Positions 29,335 through 36,956 of a DNA stretch of 64,000 nucleotides are shown here, one piece after another. Below the pieces are notes generated by a model. It was given only the letters and a program-made list of their open reading frames with translations. It was not told the DNA's origin and made no database searches. Source of the DNA: Limnobaculum xujianqingii. Lineage in GTDB: Bacteria > Pseudomonadota > Gammaproteobacteria > Enterobacterales > Enterobacteriaceae. The stretch is taken from positions 1,941,501-2,005,500 of the forward strand of contig NZ_JABMLK010000001.1 of the NCBI RefSeq assembly GCF_013394855.1, in the 5' to 3' direction. Each line of letters starts with the position of its first letter. Position 1 is the first letter of the stretch. The position numbers and the translations under genes are program-made.

Positions 29335-30777
29335 ATGAATCAATTATTTAGTCAACCGCTGAAAGTGGTTAACGCAGGTCTGGCAAGCTTTGCTGATAAC
29401 CTGCAACAGGCCGGTGGTGAAGTGATTAATCTGAGCTGGCAGCCACCCGCCATGGGTAATATTAAAGCGGGTATGGATCTGGCCTGGTTAATGCGCCATC
29501 CGCTGGTTGAACAAGCCAACAAGCAGGCATTTGAACAATACCTGAGCGCTCAGCCAGCGCTGGTTGATGTGATGTTCGCCCGTGAAGCTATCAGCGCCAT
29601 GTCTCAGCGCAAGCTGATTCTGCATTCCGGCCCACCAATTAGCTGGGACAACATGTGCGGCCCGGTAAAGGGTGCCATTATCGGTGCCATTCTGTTTGAA
29701 GGCTGGGCCACCAGCCATGAAGCGGCAGAAAAAATGGTACTGGATCATCAAGTGGATCTGGAACCTTGCCACCATTATCAGGCCGTTGGCCCAATGGCCG
29801 GTATTATCAGCCCGTCGATGCCGTTGTGGGTGATTGAAAATAAAACCAACGGTGCCCGTTCGTTCAGCAACTTTAACGAAGGCTTGGGCAAAGTATTACG
29901 TTTTGGCGCCAACAACGACGAAGTGCTGCAACGTTTACACTGGATGGCCAATGAACTGGCTCCGGCACTGAAAAAAGCCGTTGCCATCTTAGGCGACCTT
30001 GAACTGAAACCATTGATGGCGCAGGCGCTGCATATGGGAGATGAAGTTCATAACCGTAATGCGGCAGCGACAGGCCTGTTAATTAAGCGCCTGATTCCAG
30101 CCCTGCTGGAAAGCGGCCTGCCGTTAGATCTGATTCAACGCGCCACGGCATTTATTGTCGGCAATGACCACTTCTTCCTCAACCTGTCCATGGCGGCCTG
30201 TAAAGCCATGATGGATGCCGCCGCCAACGTACCGTTCAGCTCAATGGTTACCGTGATGGCGCGTAACGGCGTCAACTTTGGTATTCGCCTGTCAGGTACT
30301 GGCGACCGCTGGTTCCAGGCTCCCGCCAACCCGGTTGAAGGTCTGTTCTTCCCTGGCTACGGCGTTGAAGATGCCGCCGCCGACTTAGGAGATAGCGCCA
30401 TTACCGAAACCGCAGGTGTCGGTGGCTTTGCCATGGCGTCCTCTCCGGCCATCGTGAAATTTGTTGGAGGGACGCCGGATGATGCTACCAATAACAGCCG
30501 CCGCATGCAGGCCATCACGTTGGGTGGCAACCCGGCCTTTACGCTGCCGGCACTGAACTTCGCACCAACTGCCGCCGGTATTGACGCACGTAAAGTGGTC
30601 GATCGCGGCATTCTGCCAGTGATTAACACCGGGATTGCTCACAAACAAGCAGGCGTAGGCCAAATTGGTGCCGGTATTACCACCGCACCGATGCCGGGCT
30701 TTGTGGAAGCTATTTCTGCGCTGGCGGAACAGGTCAGACTGTATGAAGAAAAACATCATGAAGGAAAAGCATCATGA
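29335..30777 (+). CDS. DUF1116 protein, AllG/YlbE-like transcarbamoylase subunit
   Basis: About 480 residues, DUF1116 family. Conserved blocks include HSGPPISWDNMCGPVKGAIIGA, YQAVGPMAGIISPSMP, GDEVHNRNAAATGLL, and the C-terminal HKQAGVGQIGAGITTAPM. I set the start at 29335 (MNQLFSQPL), with GGAG seven bases upstream; an alternative ATG at 29323 overlaps the fdrA stop. The stop overlaps the carbamate kinase start by four bases. It functions with FdrA and the DUF2877 protein. Confidence 0.85.
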   Translation: MNQLFSQPLKVVNAGLASFADNLQQAGGEVINLSWQPPAMGNIKAGMDLAWLMRHPLVEQANKQAFEQYLSAQPALVDVMFAREAISAMSQRKLILHSGPPISWDNMCGPVKGAIIGAILFEGWATSHEAAEKMVLDHQVDLEPCHHYQAVGPMAGIISPSMPLWVIENKTNGARSFSNFNEGLGKVLRFGANNDEVLQRLHWMANELAPALKKAVAILGDLELKPLMAQALHMGDEVHNRNAAATGLLIKRLIPALLESGLPLDLIQRATAFIVGNDHFFLNLSMAACKAMMDAAANVPFSSMVTVMARNGVNFGIRLSGTGDRWFQAPANPVEGLFFPGYGVEDAAADLGDSAITETAGVGGFAMASSPAIVKFVGGTPDDATNNSRRMQAITLGGNPAFTLPALNFAPTAAGIDARKVVDRGILPVINTGIAHKQAGVGQIGAGITTAPMPGFVEAISALAEQVRLYEEKHHEGKAS

Positions 30778-31733
30778 GTAAGCCATTAGCCATTGTGGCA
30801 GTAGGCGGTAATGCGTTGATTACCGATGATAAACACAACAGCATTCCTGACCAGTATCTGTCAGTAATTGAAAGCGTTAGCCATATTGCCGAAATGATTG
30901 AAGCGGGCTGGGACTTAGTGGTGACCCACGGCAACGGACCGCAGGTTGGTTTTATTCTGCGCCGTTCAGAGTTGGCAAAACAGGAAGTGGCTCCGGTACC
31001 GTTGGACTATGCAGTTGGTGACACGCAGGGTGCTATTGGTTATATGTTCCAAAAAGCGCTGAATAACGAACTTCAGCGCCGTGGAATTAATAAGCCCGTG
31101 GTGACCATTGTGACCCAAACATTGGTCAGCGCCGACGATAAAGCATTTAACAACCCTAGCAAGCCGATTGGTGCCTTTTTTGATGAAACCACAGCCCGTC
31201 AGCGTCAGCAGGAACTGAACTGGACCGTGATGGAAGATGCCGGTCGCGGCTGGCGTCGTACCGTGGCTTCTCCTATGCCACAGGAAATCATTGAACATCA
31301 TGTGATCGCCAGTCTGTTAGCTCAGGGCTGTGTGGTTATCGCCTGCGGTGGCGGCGGTATTCCGGTAGTGCGTGATGCCAAAGGTCAGTTAACCGGCGTT
31401 GAAGCTGTTATCGATAAAGATCTGGCATCGGCCCTGTTGGCTCAACAGCTGGAAGCAGACTTACTGCTGATCCCTACCGGTGTGAAGCAGGTTGCGGTCA
31501 ATTTCGGTCAGCCGGATCAGCGCTGGTTAAGCAACCTGACCATGGCAGAAGCGCAGGAACTTATCGACCAGCAGCAGTTTGGTGCAGGCAGCATGTTGCC
31601 AAAAGTAGAGGCCATCATGGGTTTTATTGCTTACAACCAACAGCATGGCAAAACCGGTCGTGGGCTGATTACCAGTCCGGAAGCCATTCGCGATGCGCTG
31701 GAGCATAAAACCGGCACCTGGATTACCCCTTAA
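30774..31733 (+). CDS. Carbamate kinase (catabolic, AllK/ArcC type)
   Basis: Transfers phosphate from carbamoyl phosphate to ADP, giving ATP, CO2 and ammonia. 319 residues of the amino-acid kinase fold: AIVAVGGNALI at the N-terminus, VVTHGNGPQVGFILRRSELA (about residues 45-64), VIACGGGGIPVV, and VIDKDLASALLAQQLEADLLLIPTGV with the nucleotide-site residues. It is translationally coupled to the DUF1116 gene, matching E. coli where ybcF (AllK) follows the transcarbamoylase genes. It is the energy-conserving step of the cluster. Confidence 0.93.
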   Translation: MSKPLAIVAVGGNALITDDKHNSIPDQYLSVIESVSHIAEMIEAGWDLVVTHGNGPQVGFILRRSELAKQEVAPVPLDYAVGDTQGAIGYMFQKALNNELQRRGINKPVVTIVTQTLVSADDKAFNNPSKPIGAFFDETTARQRQQELNWTVMEDAGRGWRRTVASPMPQEIIEHHVIASLLAQGCVVIACGGGGIPVVRDAKGQLTGVEAVIDKDLASALLAQQLEADLLLIPTGVKQVAVNFGQPDQRWLSNLTMAEAQELIDQQQFGAGSMLPKVEAIMGFIAYNQQHGKTGRGLITSPEAIRDALEHKTGTWITP

Positions 31734-31801
31734 TAAACCAATTTTAAGCCCTGCTCTGGCGGGGCCTTTAAACAGAATAATTATTTAACAGGAGACAACA
31801 C

Positions 31802-32194
31802 ATGGCGGCAACAACCTTGCTGGCGGTCAACGGCACTCTGATGCGTGGACTGGAACTTAATCCGAATATGCTGAAAGCCGGTGGCGTATTTGTGCGTGAA
31901 GATAAAACCGATGCTCACTACCGCATCTGGAGTATTAACGATCGTCACCCTGGCATGATCAGAGTGATGGAAGGCGGTACCTCTGTGTCTCTGGAAATCT
32001 GGGAACTTCCTTTGAGTTCATTCGCTGACTTACTGATGAGTGAGCCTGCGGGTTTAGCCATTGGCAAAGTGAAACTGCAAGACGGCAGTGAAGTGCTGGG
32101 CGTGCTGGCAGAGCCATGGTTAACCGAAGGACAAAAAGAGATCACTGATTTAGGATGCTGGAGAAAATATACCGGGCATCATCACCTAAGCTAA
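31802..32194 (+). CDS. Stand-alone allophanate hydrolase C-terminal domain protein
   Basis: 130 residues that align, in my reading, with the C-terminal domain of allophanate hydrolase (AtzF/DUR1,2): LLAVNGTLMRGLELNPNMLKAGGVFVREDKTDAHYRIWSIND, then MEGGTSVSLEIWELPLSSFADLL, GLAIGKVKLQDGSEVLGVLAE and ITDLGCWRKY. In full-length enzymes this domain follows an amidase domain and processes N-carboxycarbamate. No amidase domain gene is present here. It sits 68 bases after the carbamate kinase gene, on the same strand, and 25 bases before the permease gene. Confidence 0.75.
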   Translation: MAATTLLAVNGTLMRGLELNPNMLKAGGVFVREDKTDAHYRIWSINDRHPGMIRVMEGGTSVSLEIWELPLSSFADLLMSEPAGLAIGKVKLQDGSEVLGVLAEPWLTEGQKEITDLGCWRKYTGHHHLS

Positions 32195-32219
32195 ACGCTA
32201 TAGCGTAAAGGAATATCGT

Positions 32220-33446
32220 ATGCGCAAAACGAGTGAAAATTTGAACACTGCTTCAGGGCTTCGTATCGCCATGATTTTGCTGGGTATCGCCGTTACACCG
32301 GTACTGCTTTCCTCATCCAGCTTAGGTAATCAGTTGTCCGGCTCTGAGTTGATTCAGGTGGTCAGTATTGGCGGATTAATTCTGGCTATTTTGGCGGCTA
32401 TTACTATCAGCGTTGGCGAAAAGGCACGCTTACCGACCTATGGCATCGTGAAATACGCCTTTGGTGAGAAAGGCGCTATCGCCATTAATATTCTGATGGC
32501 GATCAGTCTGTTTGGCTGGATTACCGTTACTGCCAATATGTTTGGTCATTCAGTTCATGATCTGCTGGCGCAGTATGGTTTTAACCTGCCGGTGCCGCTG
32601 TTGGTTGCTTTTGGCTGTGTTATTTTTGTTGCTTCAACGGCATTTGGTTTTGAAGTGTTGGGCAAAGTGGCGCAGTTCGCAGTGCCGATTATCGCACTGG
32701 TGCTTTGTTATATTCTCTATGTGGCGGTTAACGGTAAAGTGCCGGTGGTTGAGCACCTTAGCTCGATGAATATGGGGGTGGCTATTTCGTCGGTAGTCGG
32801 CACCATTATTGTGTTAGTGGCTACTCTGCCGGATTTCGGTAGTTTCGTACATAACCGTAAACATGCCATCATCGCCGCGCTGCTGACCTTCCTGATTGCC
32901 TATCCGCTGTTGTACTGGGCTGGCGCAACGCCAAGCGCACTGAGTGGACAAAGCTCTCTGTTAGGGGCAATGGCACTGTTTGGCGCGGTATTACCGGCGG
33001 CTATTTTGCTGATTTTTGCTACCGTTACCGGCAACGCAGGCAATATGTTCCAGGGCACGTTGGTGGTTTCCACCCTGCTGGCCCGTTTCCCTAAATGGCA
33101 AATCACCGTGGCTTTAGGCGTGCTGGCAGCCATTGTTGGCAGCATGGATATTATGGCGTGGTTTATTCCGTTCCTGTTATTCCTTGGTGTTGCGACACCA
33201 CCGGTAGCGGGTATCTATATTGCTGACTTCTTTATCTATCGCCGCAATGGTTATGATGAAACGCTGTTGGCTAAAGAATCTCAGATTAAAGTCACCACCT
33301 TTGTGGCATGGATTATCGGTTCGCTGGTTGGCTTTATGACCATCAAAGGCATGTTTACCCTGACCACTATTCCATCGGTAGACTCCATTCTGGTGGCCTG
33401 TGTATGTTATGCGGTGTTAAGCAAACTCACGTCAGCCAATAAATAA
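32220..33446 (+). CDS. NCS1-family permease (CodB-like)
   Basis: Inner-membrane cytosine/purine/ureide permease, 408 residues with about 12 hydrophobic segments. The N-terminal SGLRIAMILLGIAVTPVLLSSSSLGNQLSGSEL and ISVGEKARLPTYGIVKYAFGEKG are typical of CodB relatives, and GNAGNMFQGTL and GVATPPVAGIYIADFFIYRR are in the second half. The family carries cytosine, hydantoins, allantoin and similar planar ureides, so it probably imports the substrate of this cluster. A Shine-Dalgarno AAGGA precedes the ATG; a stable hairpin follows the stop. Confidence 0.88.
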   Translation: MRKTSENLNTASGLRIAMILLGIAVTPVLLSSSSLGNQLSGSELIQVVSIGGLILAILAAITISVGEKARLPTYGIVKYAFGEKGAIAINILMAISLFGWITVTANMFGHSVHDLLAQYGFNLPVPLLVAFGCVIFVASTAFGFEVLGKVAQFAVPIIALVLCYILYVAVNGKVPVVEHLSSMNMGVAISSVVGTIIVLVATLPDFGSFVHNRKHAIIAALLTFLIAYPLLYWAGATPSALSGQSSLLGAMALFGAVLPAAILLIFATVTGNAGNMFQGTLVVSTLLARFPKWQITVALGVLAAIVGSMDIMAWFIPFLLFLGVATPPVAGIYIADFFIYRRNGYDETLLAKESQIKVTTFVAWIIGSLVGFMTIKGMFTLTTIPSVDSILVACVCYAVLSKLTSANK

Positions 33447-33462
33447 ATCTCTGTTCTGTCTG

Positions 33463-33490
33463 TTCTCACTCCCCGTATCGGGAGTGAGAA
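33463..33490 (+). terminator. Stem-loop ending the ureide cluster
   Basis: Perfect 11-pair stem TTCTCACTCCC / GGGAGTGAGAA with a six-base loop, 17 bases after the permease stop. There is no T run, so it may be a 3' stabilising hairpin or a weak terminator. Confidence 0.55.
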
Positions 33491-33591
33491 TACCATCGGT
33501 TTAACACAAACGCTGATACCCGGTTGCATCCGCTAATTAACTGCTTCATGATGTTTTTCAACTAATAGCGCCAATCTCCCGCAGGTTTAAT

Positions 33592-34500
33592 ATGTTTATT
33601 TCTGATGAGACTATTCGTATTGTCCGTCTGGTTGCTGAATATAAAAGCATTACTACCGCCGCAGAACACATTAATAAAGTGCCGTCGGCCATCAGCTATA
33701 CGGTTAAAAAGCTGGAGGAATCATTTGGCATTGAGCTGTTTATCCGTAAGGGGCGTTATATTGAGCTGACGCCTGCCGGTGAGTATTTTATTCATCACAG
33801 TAAAACCATTCTTGACGATCTGGATGCGCTGAAACGCAATACTGCGCTGGTGCATGAAGGGGTTGAGCGTGAGTTGACGGTGGCGGTGAATAATATTGTC
33901 GCTCCCGGTGCACTGGTGGAGTTTATCAGTGAGTTTGAGCAGGCATTTCCTTCTACTCAGTTAAAAGTGAATACCGAGGTGTATAACGGCAGTTGGGATG
34001 CGCTGTACAGTAAGAAGGCTGATTTAGCCATTGGCGCGCCCCACTCCGTTCCCAGCACCGAGGGGATTATCAGTGCGCCAATCGGGCAAATGGACTGGGA
34101 CTTTGTGGTTGGTCCGACTCATCCGTTAGCCACTCAGGTTCACCCTTTGCAGAATGCTGAACTGCGGAAATACCCGGCGATTTGTATTCGCGATACGTCG
34201 ATTAATTTCACCCGGCAGCAGGCGTGGTTACTCGAAGGCCAGAAGCCGGTGTTTGTGCCTGACTTCCATATTGCTATTGATTTAATTCGCCGAAATGTGG
34301 GGATTGGTTATATTCCACATCATTTGTGTTTGCCGTTGCTGAACGCCGGGGAGTTGGTGAAGAAGCCGATGCAGGAGCATAAGCATGCTACTCAGATGTT
34401 TGTGGCTTATCGTTCGGATGGGATGGGGAAGGTTCGGCAGTGGGCGGCGGAGTTTTTGTTGCGGGCGGAGATGAAGGGGCGGTTGTGTGGCTACTTCTGA
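33592..34500 (+). CDS. LysR-family regulator of the ureide cluster (inferred)
   Basis: 302 residues. HTH at about residues 5-63 (TIRIVRLVAEYKSITTAAEHINKVPSAISYTVKKLEESFGIELFIRKG), then an effector domain with ADLAIGAPHSVPS and IDLIRRNVGIGYIPHHLC. It lies directly after the permease in the same direction, so control of the 26-33 kb genes is inferred from position only. The 3' end is unusually rich in TTG, GGG and GTG codons compared with its first half. Confidence 0.85.
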   Translation: MFISDETIRIVRLVAEYKSITTAAEHINKVPSAISYTVKKLEESFGIELFIRKGRYIELTPAGEYFIHHSKTILDDLDALKRNTALVHEGVERELTVAVNNIVAPGALVEFISEFEQAFPSTQLKVNTEVYNGSWDALYSKKADLAIGAPHSVPSTEGIISAPIGQMDWDFVVGPTHPLATQVHPLQNAELRKYPAICIRDTSINFTRQQAWLLEGQKPVFVPDFHIAIDLIRRNVGIGYIPHHLCLPLLNAGELVKKPMQEHKHATQMFVAYRSDGMGKVRQWAAEFLLRAEMKGRLCGYF

Positions 34501-34539
34501 GGTTTGGGTAGTTAGATAGTATTAATTAGCTTCTGTGGG

Positions 34540-34699
34540 TATTCCGGCCGTAAAAGCTTTAACTTAATATCACCATTGTGCTCGGCCGGAAGGGCCATGT
34601 ACTCAGCTGCGGAGTGCGTCGGGCCTACCTTTCCTACGGGCACTTCGTTGGCTTACGCCAAGTCGACCCCAACGGCGGCCCCTCCCGTCGATTGGCTGT
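34540..34699 (+). repeat. Structured ~160-bp interspersed repeat, copy C
   Basis: Same element as at 18224. First arms CCGGCCG ... CGGCCGG and the invariant core TTGGCTTACGCCAA. The outer arms of the second part are the least well paired of the four copies. It starts 40 bases after the LysR stop. Confidence 0.85.
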
Positions 34700-34777
34700 A
34701 TTTAAGGAGAGATACTTAATCATCTATCTACATCTATAATCTTTTTATCTGCCACCTGAGACATGGTGTTAGTTAGA

Positions 34778-34806
34778 GCGGTACTTCACACAAACTAAAG
34801 TACCGC
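34778..34806 (-). terminator. Stem-loop after the small-ORF pair
   Basis: Nine-pair stem GCGGTACTT / AAGTACCGC, seven bases beyond the stop of the 68-residue minus-strand ORF. No T run follows on that strand. Confidence 0.45.
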
Positions 34807-34812
34807 ATGGTT

Positions 34813-35019
34813 TTATAGTAACGTTTCAACCTCTGATTTCATTTCATCCTCCACACGATAGAGCGCACTAAACAGCGCTTCCATTTTTTCATGCAGGATA
34901 AATTGTAGTGACTCTTTTACCGCTGCTTCATTGATGTTGATGACCGCGCAGGTCAGCGCTAAGCATTGTTCTACCAGTTCCAGCGGATCTTTTGGGGTGG
35001 AGTCGATAAGTTTAAGCAT
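34813..35019 (-). CDS. Small acidic helical protein, unrecognised (68 aa)
   Basis: I do not recognise this family. 68 residues beginning MLKLIDSTPKDPLELVEQCL and ending EDEMKSEVETLL, predicted mostly helical, with no membrane segment. A perfect AAGGAGG Shine-Dalgarno precedes the ATG. It overlaps the 3' end of the upstream 44-residue ORF by eight bases, suggesting translational coupling. Small paired ORFs like this follow icd-like genes in phage and satellite immunity regions. Confidence 0.6.
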   Translation of the reverse strand: MLKLIDSTPKDPLELVEQCLALTCAVININEAAVKESLQFILHEKMEALFSALYRVEDEMKSEVETLL

Positions 35020-35146
35020 GACGGCACCCTCCTTTTTTCAGCCAGTTTGCTGAAACAGAGGATCGTTTTTTCGATCCCGATCCGCAATTGGATCTTACTG
35101 CGAGTATAAATTCAGAGTGAGTTTGGGTATGCTTCTTCACAGCCAT
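35012..35146 (-). CDS. Short ORF resembling the N-terminus of Icd-like cell-division-inhibitor proteins
   Basis: 44 residues from MAVKKHTQTHSEFILAVRS to KKGGCRHA, with a good GGAGAT Shine-Dalgarno. The HTQTHSEF segment, preceded on the DNA by sequence translating as VQIYCVLAAGF and GVSHHNV in another frame, resembles the start of Icd-like proteins found in P4-type satellites and prophages. Those proteins are longer, so this is probably a truncated derivative. It overlaps the 68-residue ORF downstream. Confidence 0.45.
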   Translation of the reverse strand: MAVKKHTQTHSEFILAVRSNCGSGSKKRSSVSANWLKKGGCRHA

Positions 35147-35168
35147 GATGTTATCTCCGATATAACGT

Positions 35169-35342
35169 TGTGGTGAGAAACCCCGTATGTGTTCGAGCAC
35201 TGCGGGGTTTCGCTATTTTGGCGACCGGATAAAAAACCGGCAGCCAGAACACAGTATATTTGTACAGGGAGAGGGTCAATGGAGCAGAGCGGGAGTTGAT
35301 GGGTTAATTTTAAAATGTGGGGATGGTTCGCAAATATTTGAG
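35169..35342. repeat. ~174-bp direct repeat, copy 1 (C4/icd-like leader region)
   Basis: Nearly the same sequence recurs at 36478-36651. It contains a hairpin with arms CCCCG ... CGGGG, a CCGG-bounded small hairpin, and the conserved segment from AACACAGTATATTT to GAGAGGGTCAATGGA. It is the leader of the minus-strand small-ORF pair. In phages such as P1 the equivalent position holds the C4 antisense RNA; whether this is a true C4 RNA I cannot test. Confidence 0.7.
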
Positions 35343-35454
35343 AATGATGCAAATTATCTGTGATGAAAGAAGCGATTATTAAGCGTTCTTAATGAGGAAC
35401 TAAACATGATAAAAGTAGTTAGAAAGCGGTAGTTGCTTAATATTAACCCTTACC

Positions 35455-35479
35455 ATATAGTTGTATTATACAACTATAT
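35455..35479. promoter_or_regulatory. 25-bp perfect palindrome, MarR-type operator
   Basis: Arms ATATAGTTGTAT and ATACAACTATAT around a central T, ending 10 bases before the ATG of the MarR-GNAT gene. Such TTGTAT...ATACAA palindromes are typical MarR-family operators, so autorepression is expected. It also shows that the in-frame TTG at 35433 is not the start. Confidence 0.75.
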
Positions 35480-35489
35480 TCAGAGATTA

Positions 35490-36458
35490 ATGCAAATGAG
35501 TGCTGAATCAGAAATTATCAAACAGATACGCGTAGCTTCACGTTTGATGGTGCGGGAGCTCGGTTTTATGAGCAATACTCTGGCAGCAACCGAATATTCC
35601 CCTTCCGTAGTGCACACATTGCTTGAAGTGGAAAATAAGGGAACAATGACGGCGGCTCAGTTGGTGCAGATCTTAGGGCTTGAGAAGTCCAGCGTCAGCC
35701 GTATGTTGGCAAAATTGATCCGTATCGGTGAGCTGGAAGAAACGCCTTCCGCCGAAGATGCGAGGATCAAACGGCTCAGGCTTACGGCACAGGGCAAGAA
35801 AACTGTGGCAGAGATTAATAGATACAGTAACCAACGCGTCATTTCCGCACTAAAAAAAATCTCCCCCTATCAACAGCAAGTGGTTTCACAAGGGCTGACA
35901 TTCTATGCAAATGCTTTGCAAGCCTGTCGGGAAGATACCAACCCAGGCAATCACGGCAGCCTGAAAATCGTTGCCGGATATCATGCGGGAATGATTGGCC
36001 GCATCACTGAAATACATGGCACTTTTTACGCCAGAGAATATGATTTCGGCAGTTTTTTTGAAGCCAAAGTATCAGCGAGTCTGGCCGATTTTGCAGGTCG
36101 TCTGGATAAGGAATGTAATCAGGTATGGCTGGCGATGCTTAACGACCGTATTGTCGGTTCTGTCGCCATTGATGGTGAAGACCTTGGCAATAATGAAGCA
36201 CATTTGCGCTGGTTCATCCTCGATGACGGCTGCCGCGGCAGCGGAGCAGGAAGAAAACTGATTGTCGAAGCAATGAAGTTTTGCGATGAAAGAAAGTTTT
36301 CTGCAGTTCAACTATGGACATTCAATCAACTCACTGCAGCAAGGCATCTGTACGAATCATTTGGTTTTAAACTGAGCAAAGAATGGCAAGGCGACCAATG
36401 GGGGACCAGCATTATGGAGCAGCAGTTTACTCGCCCTGGTCCGATGATTAACCCGTAA
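35490..36458 (+). CDS. MarR-family regulator fused to a GNAT acetyltransferase
   Basis: About 322 residues. N-terminal MarR winged HTH (about residues 1-145) with AAQLVQILGLEKSSVSRMLAKLIRIGELEETPSAEDARIKRLRLT; C-terminal GNAT domain (about residues 160-310) with VWLAMLNDRIVGSVAI, the acetyl-CoA loop CRGSGAGRKLI, and LTAARHLYESFGFKLSKEW. This fusion is a known bacterial architecture of unknown substrate. I chose ATG 35490 (35496 also possible) because the 25-bp operator lies just upstream. The gene is bracketed by direct repeats 35169-35342 and 36478-36651, suggesting it was inserted as a unit. Confidence 0.85.
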   Translation: MQMSAESEIIKQIRVASRLMVRELGFMSNTLAATEYSPSVVHTLLEVENKGTMTAAQLVQILGLEKSSVSRMLAKLIRIGELEETPSAEDARIKRLRLTAQGKKTVAEINRYSNQRVISALKKISPYQQQVVSQGLTFYANALQACREDTNPGNHGSLKIVAGYHAGMIGRITEIHGTFYAREYDFGSFFEAKVSASLADFAGRLDKECNQVWLAMLNDRIVGSVAIDGEDLGNNEAHLRWFILDDGCRGSGAGRKLIVEAMKFCDERKFSAVQLWTFNQLTAARHLYESFGFKLSKEWQGDQWGTSIMEQQFTRPGPMINP

Positions 36459-36477
36459 TTTCTGGCTAATGGGCGTT

Positions 36478-36651
36478 TGTAGTGATAATCCCGTATGTGT
36501 TTAAGCACTGCGGGGTTTCGCTATTTTGGCAGACGGATAAAAAAACCGGCAGCCAGAACACAGTATATTTGTACAGGGAGAGGGTCAATGGAACAGAGGC
36601 GGAGTTGGTGGGTTAATTTTAAAATGTGGAATGGTTTGCAAATATTTGAGG
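36478..36651. repeat. ~174-bp direct repeat, copy 2
   Basis: Same orientation as 35169-35342 with scattered substitutions and small indels. Here the small-ORF pair is missing: the MarR-GNAT gene ends where those ORFs would lie. About 300 further bases to the PIN gene are AT-rich; I see no gene in them. Confidence 0.7.
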
Positions 36652-36956
36652 GATGGGGGACATGATTGGAGATGAAAGGAGGGATTGTTAATTGATACTG
36701 AGATATTGTCGCAAGAGTTTCCATGCGAACTTGATGATGATCTCAATTTGTTAACGTTTAGTGAATTTTAATCTTATCCAGTCTTTCTATCGCCAATACT
36801 TGGTGGTTAAAATTATCTATCACATTATACATCTAAAAATATTTACTTCTGATTCGTGCATAGTTCGACCAACACTAATTTAGTACTTATCGCGCAGTCT
36901 AAATTGAGAGATTGCATATCAACAGATGAAATTTTCTACTACGACGAAAATTCAGG

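Noticed and set aside
35137..35352. Minus-strand ORF containing VQIYCVLAAGF, also seen at 36521-36724
   Set aside because: The two versions share sequence because the DNA is a direct repeat. Neither has a convincing Shine-Dalgarno or a conserved end, so I treat it as leader DNA, not a gene.
35433..35489. Longer N-terminus for the MarR-GNAT protein from TTG 35433
   Set aside because: It would translate through the 25-bp operator palindrome; ATG 35490 is a better start.
34813..36651. Intact prophage or satellite
   Set aside because: No integrase, replication or structural gene is present; only small-ORF and leader-like remnants.
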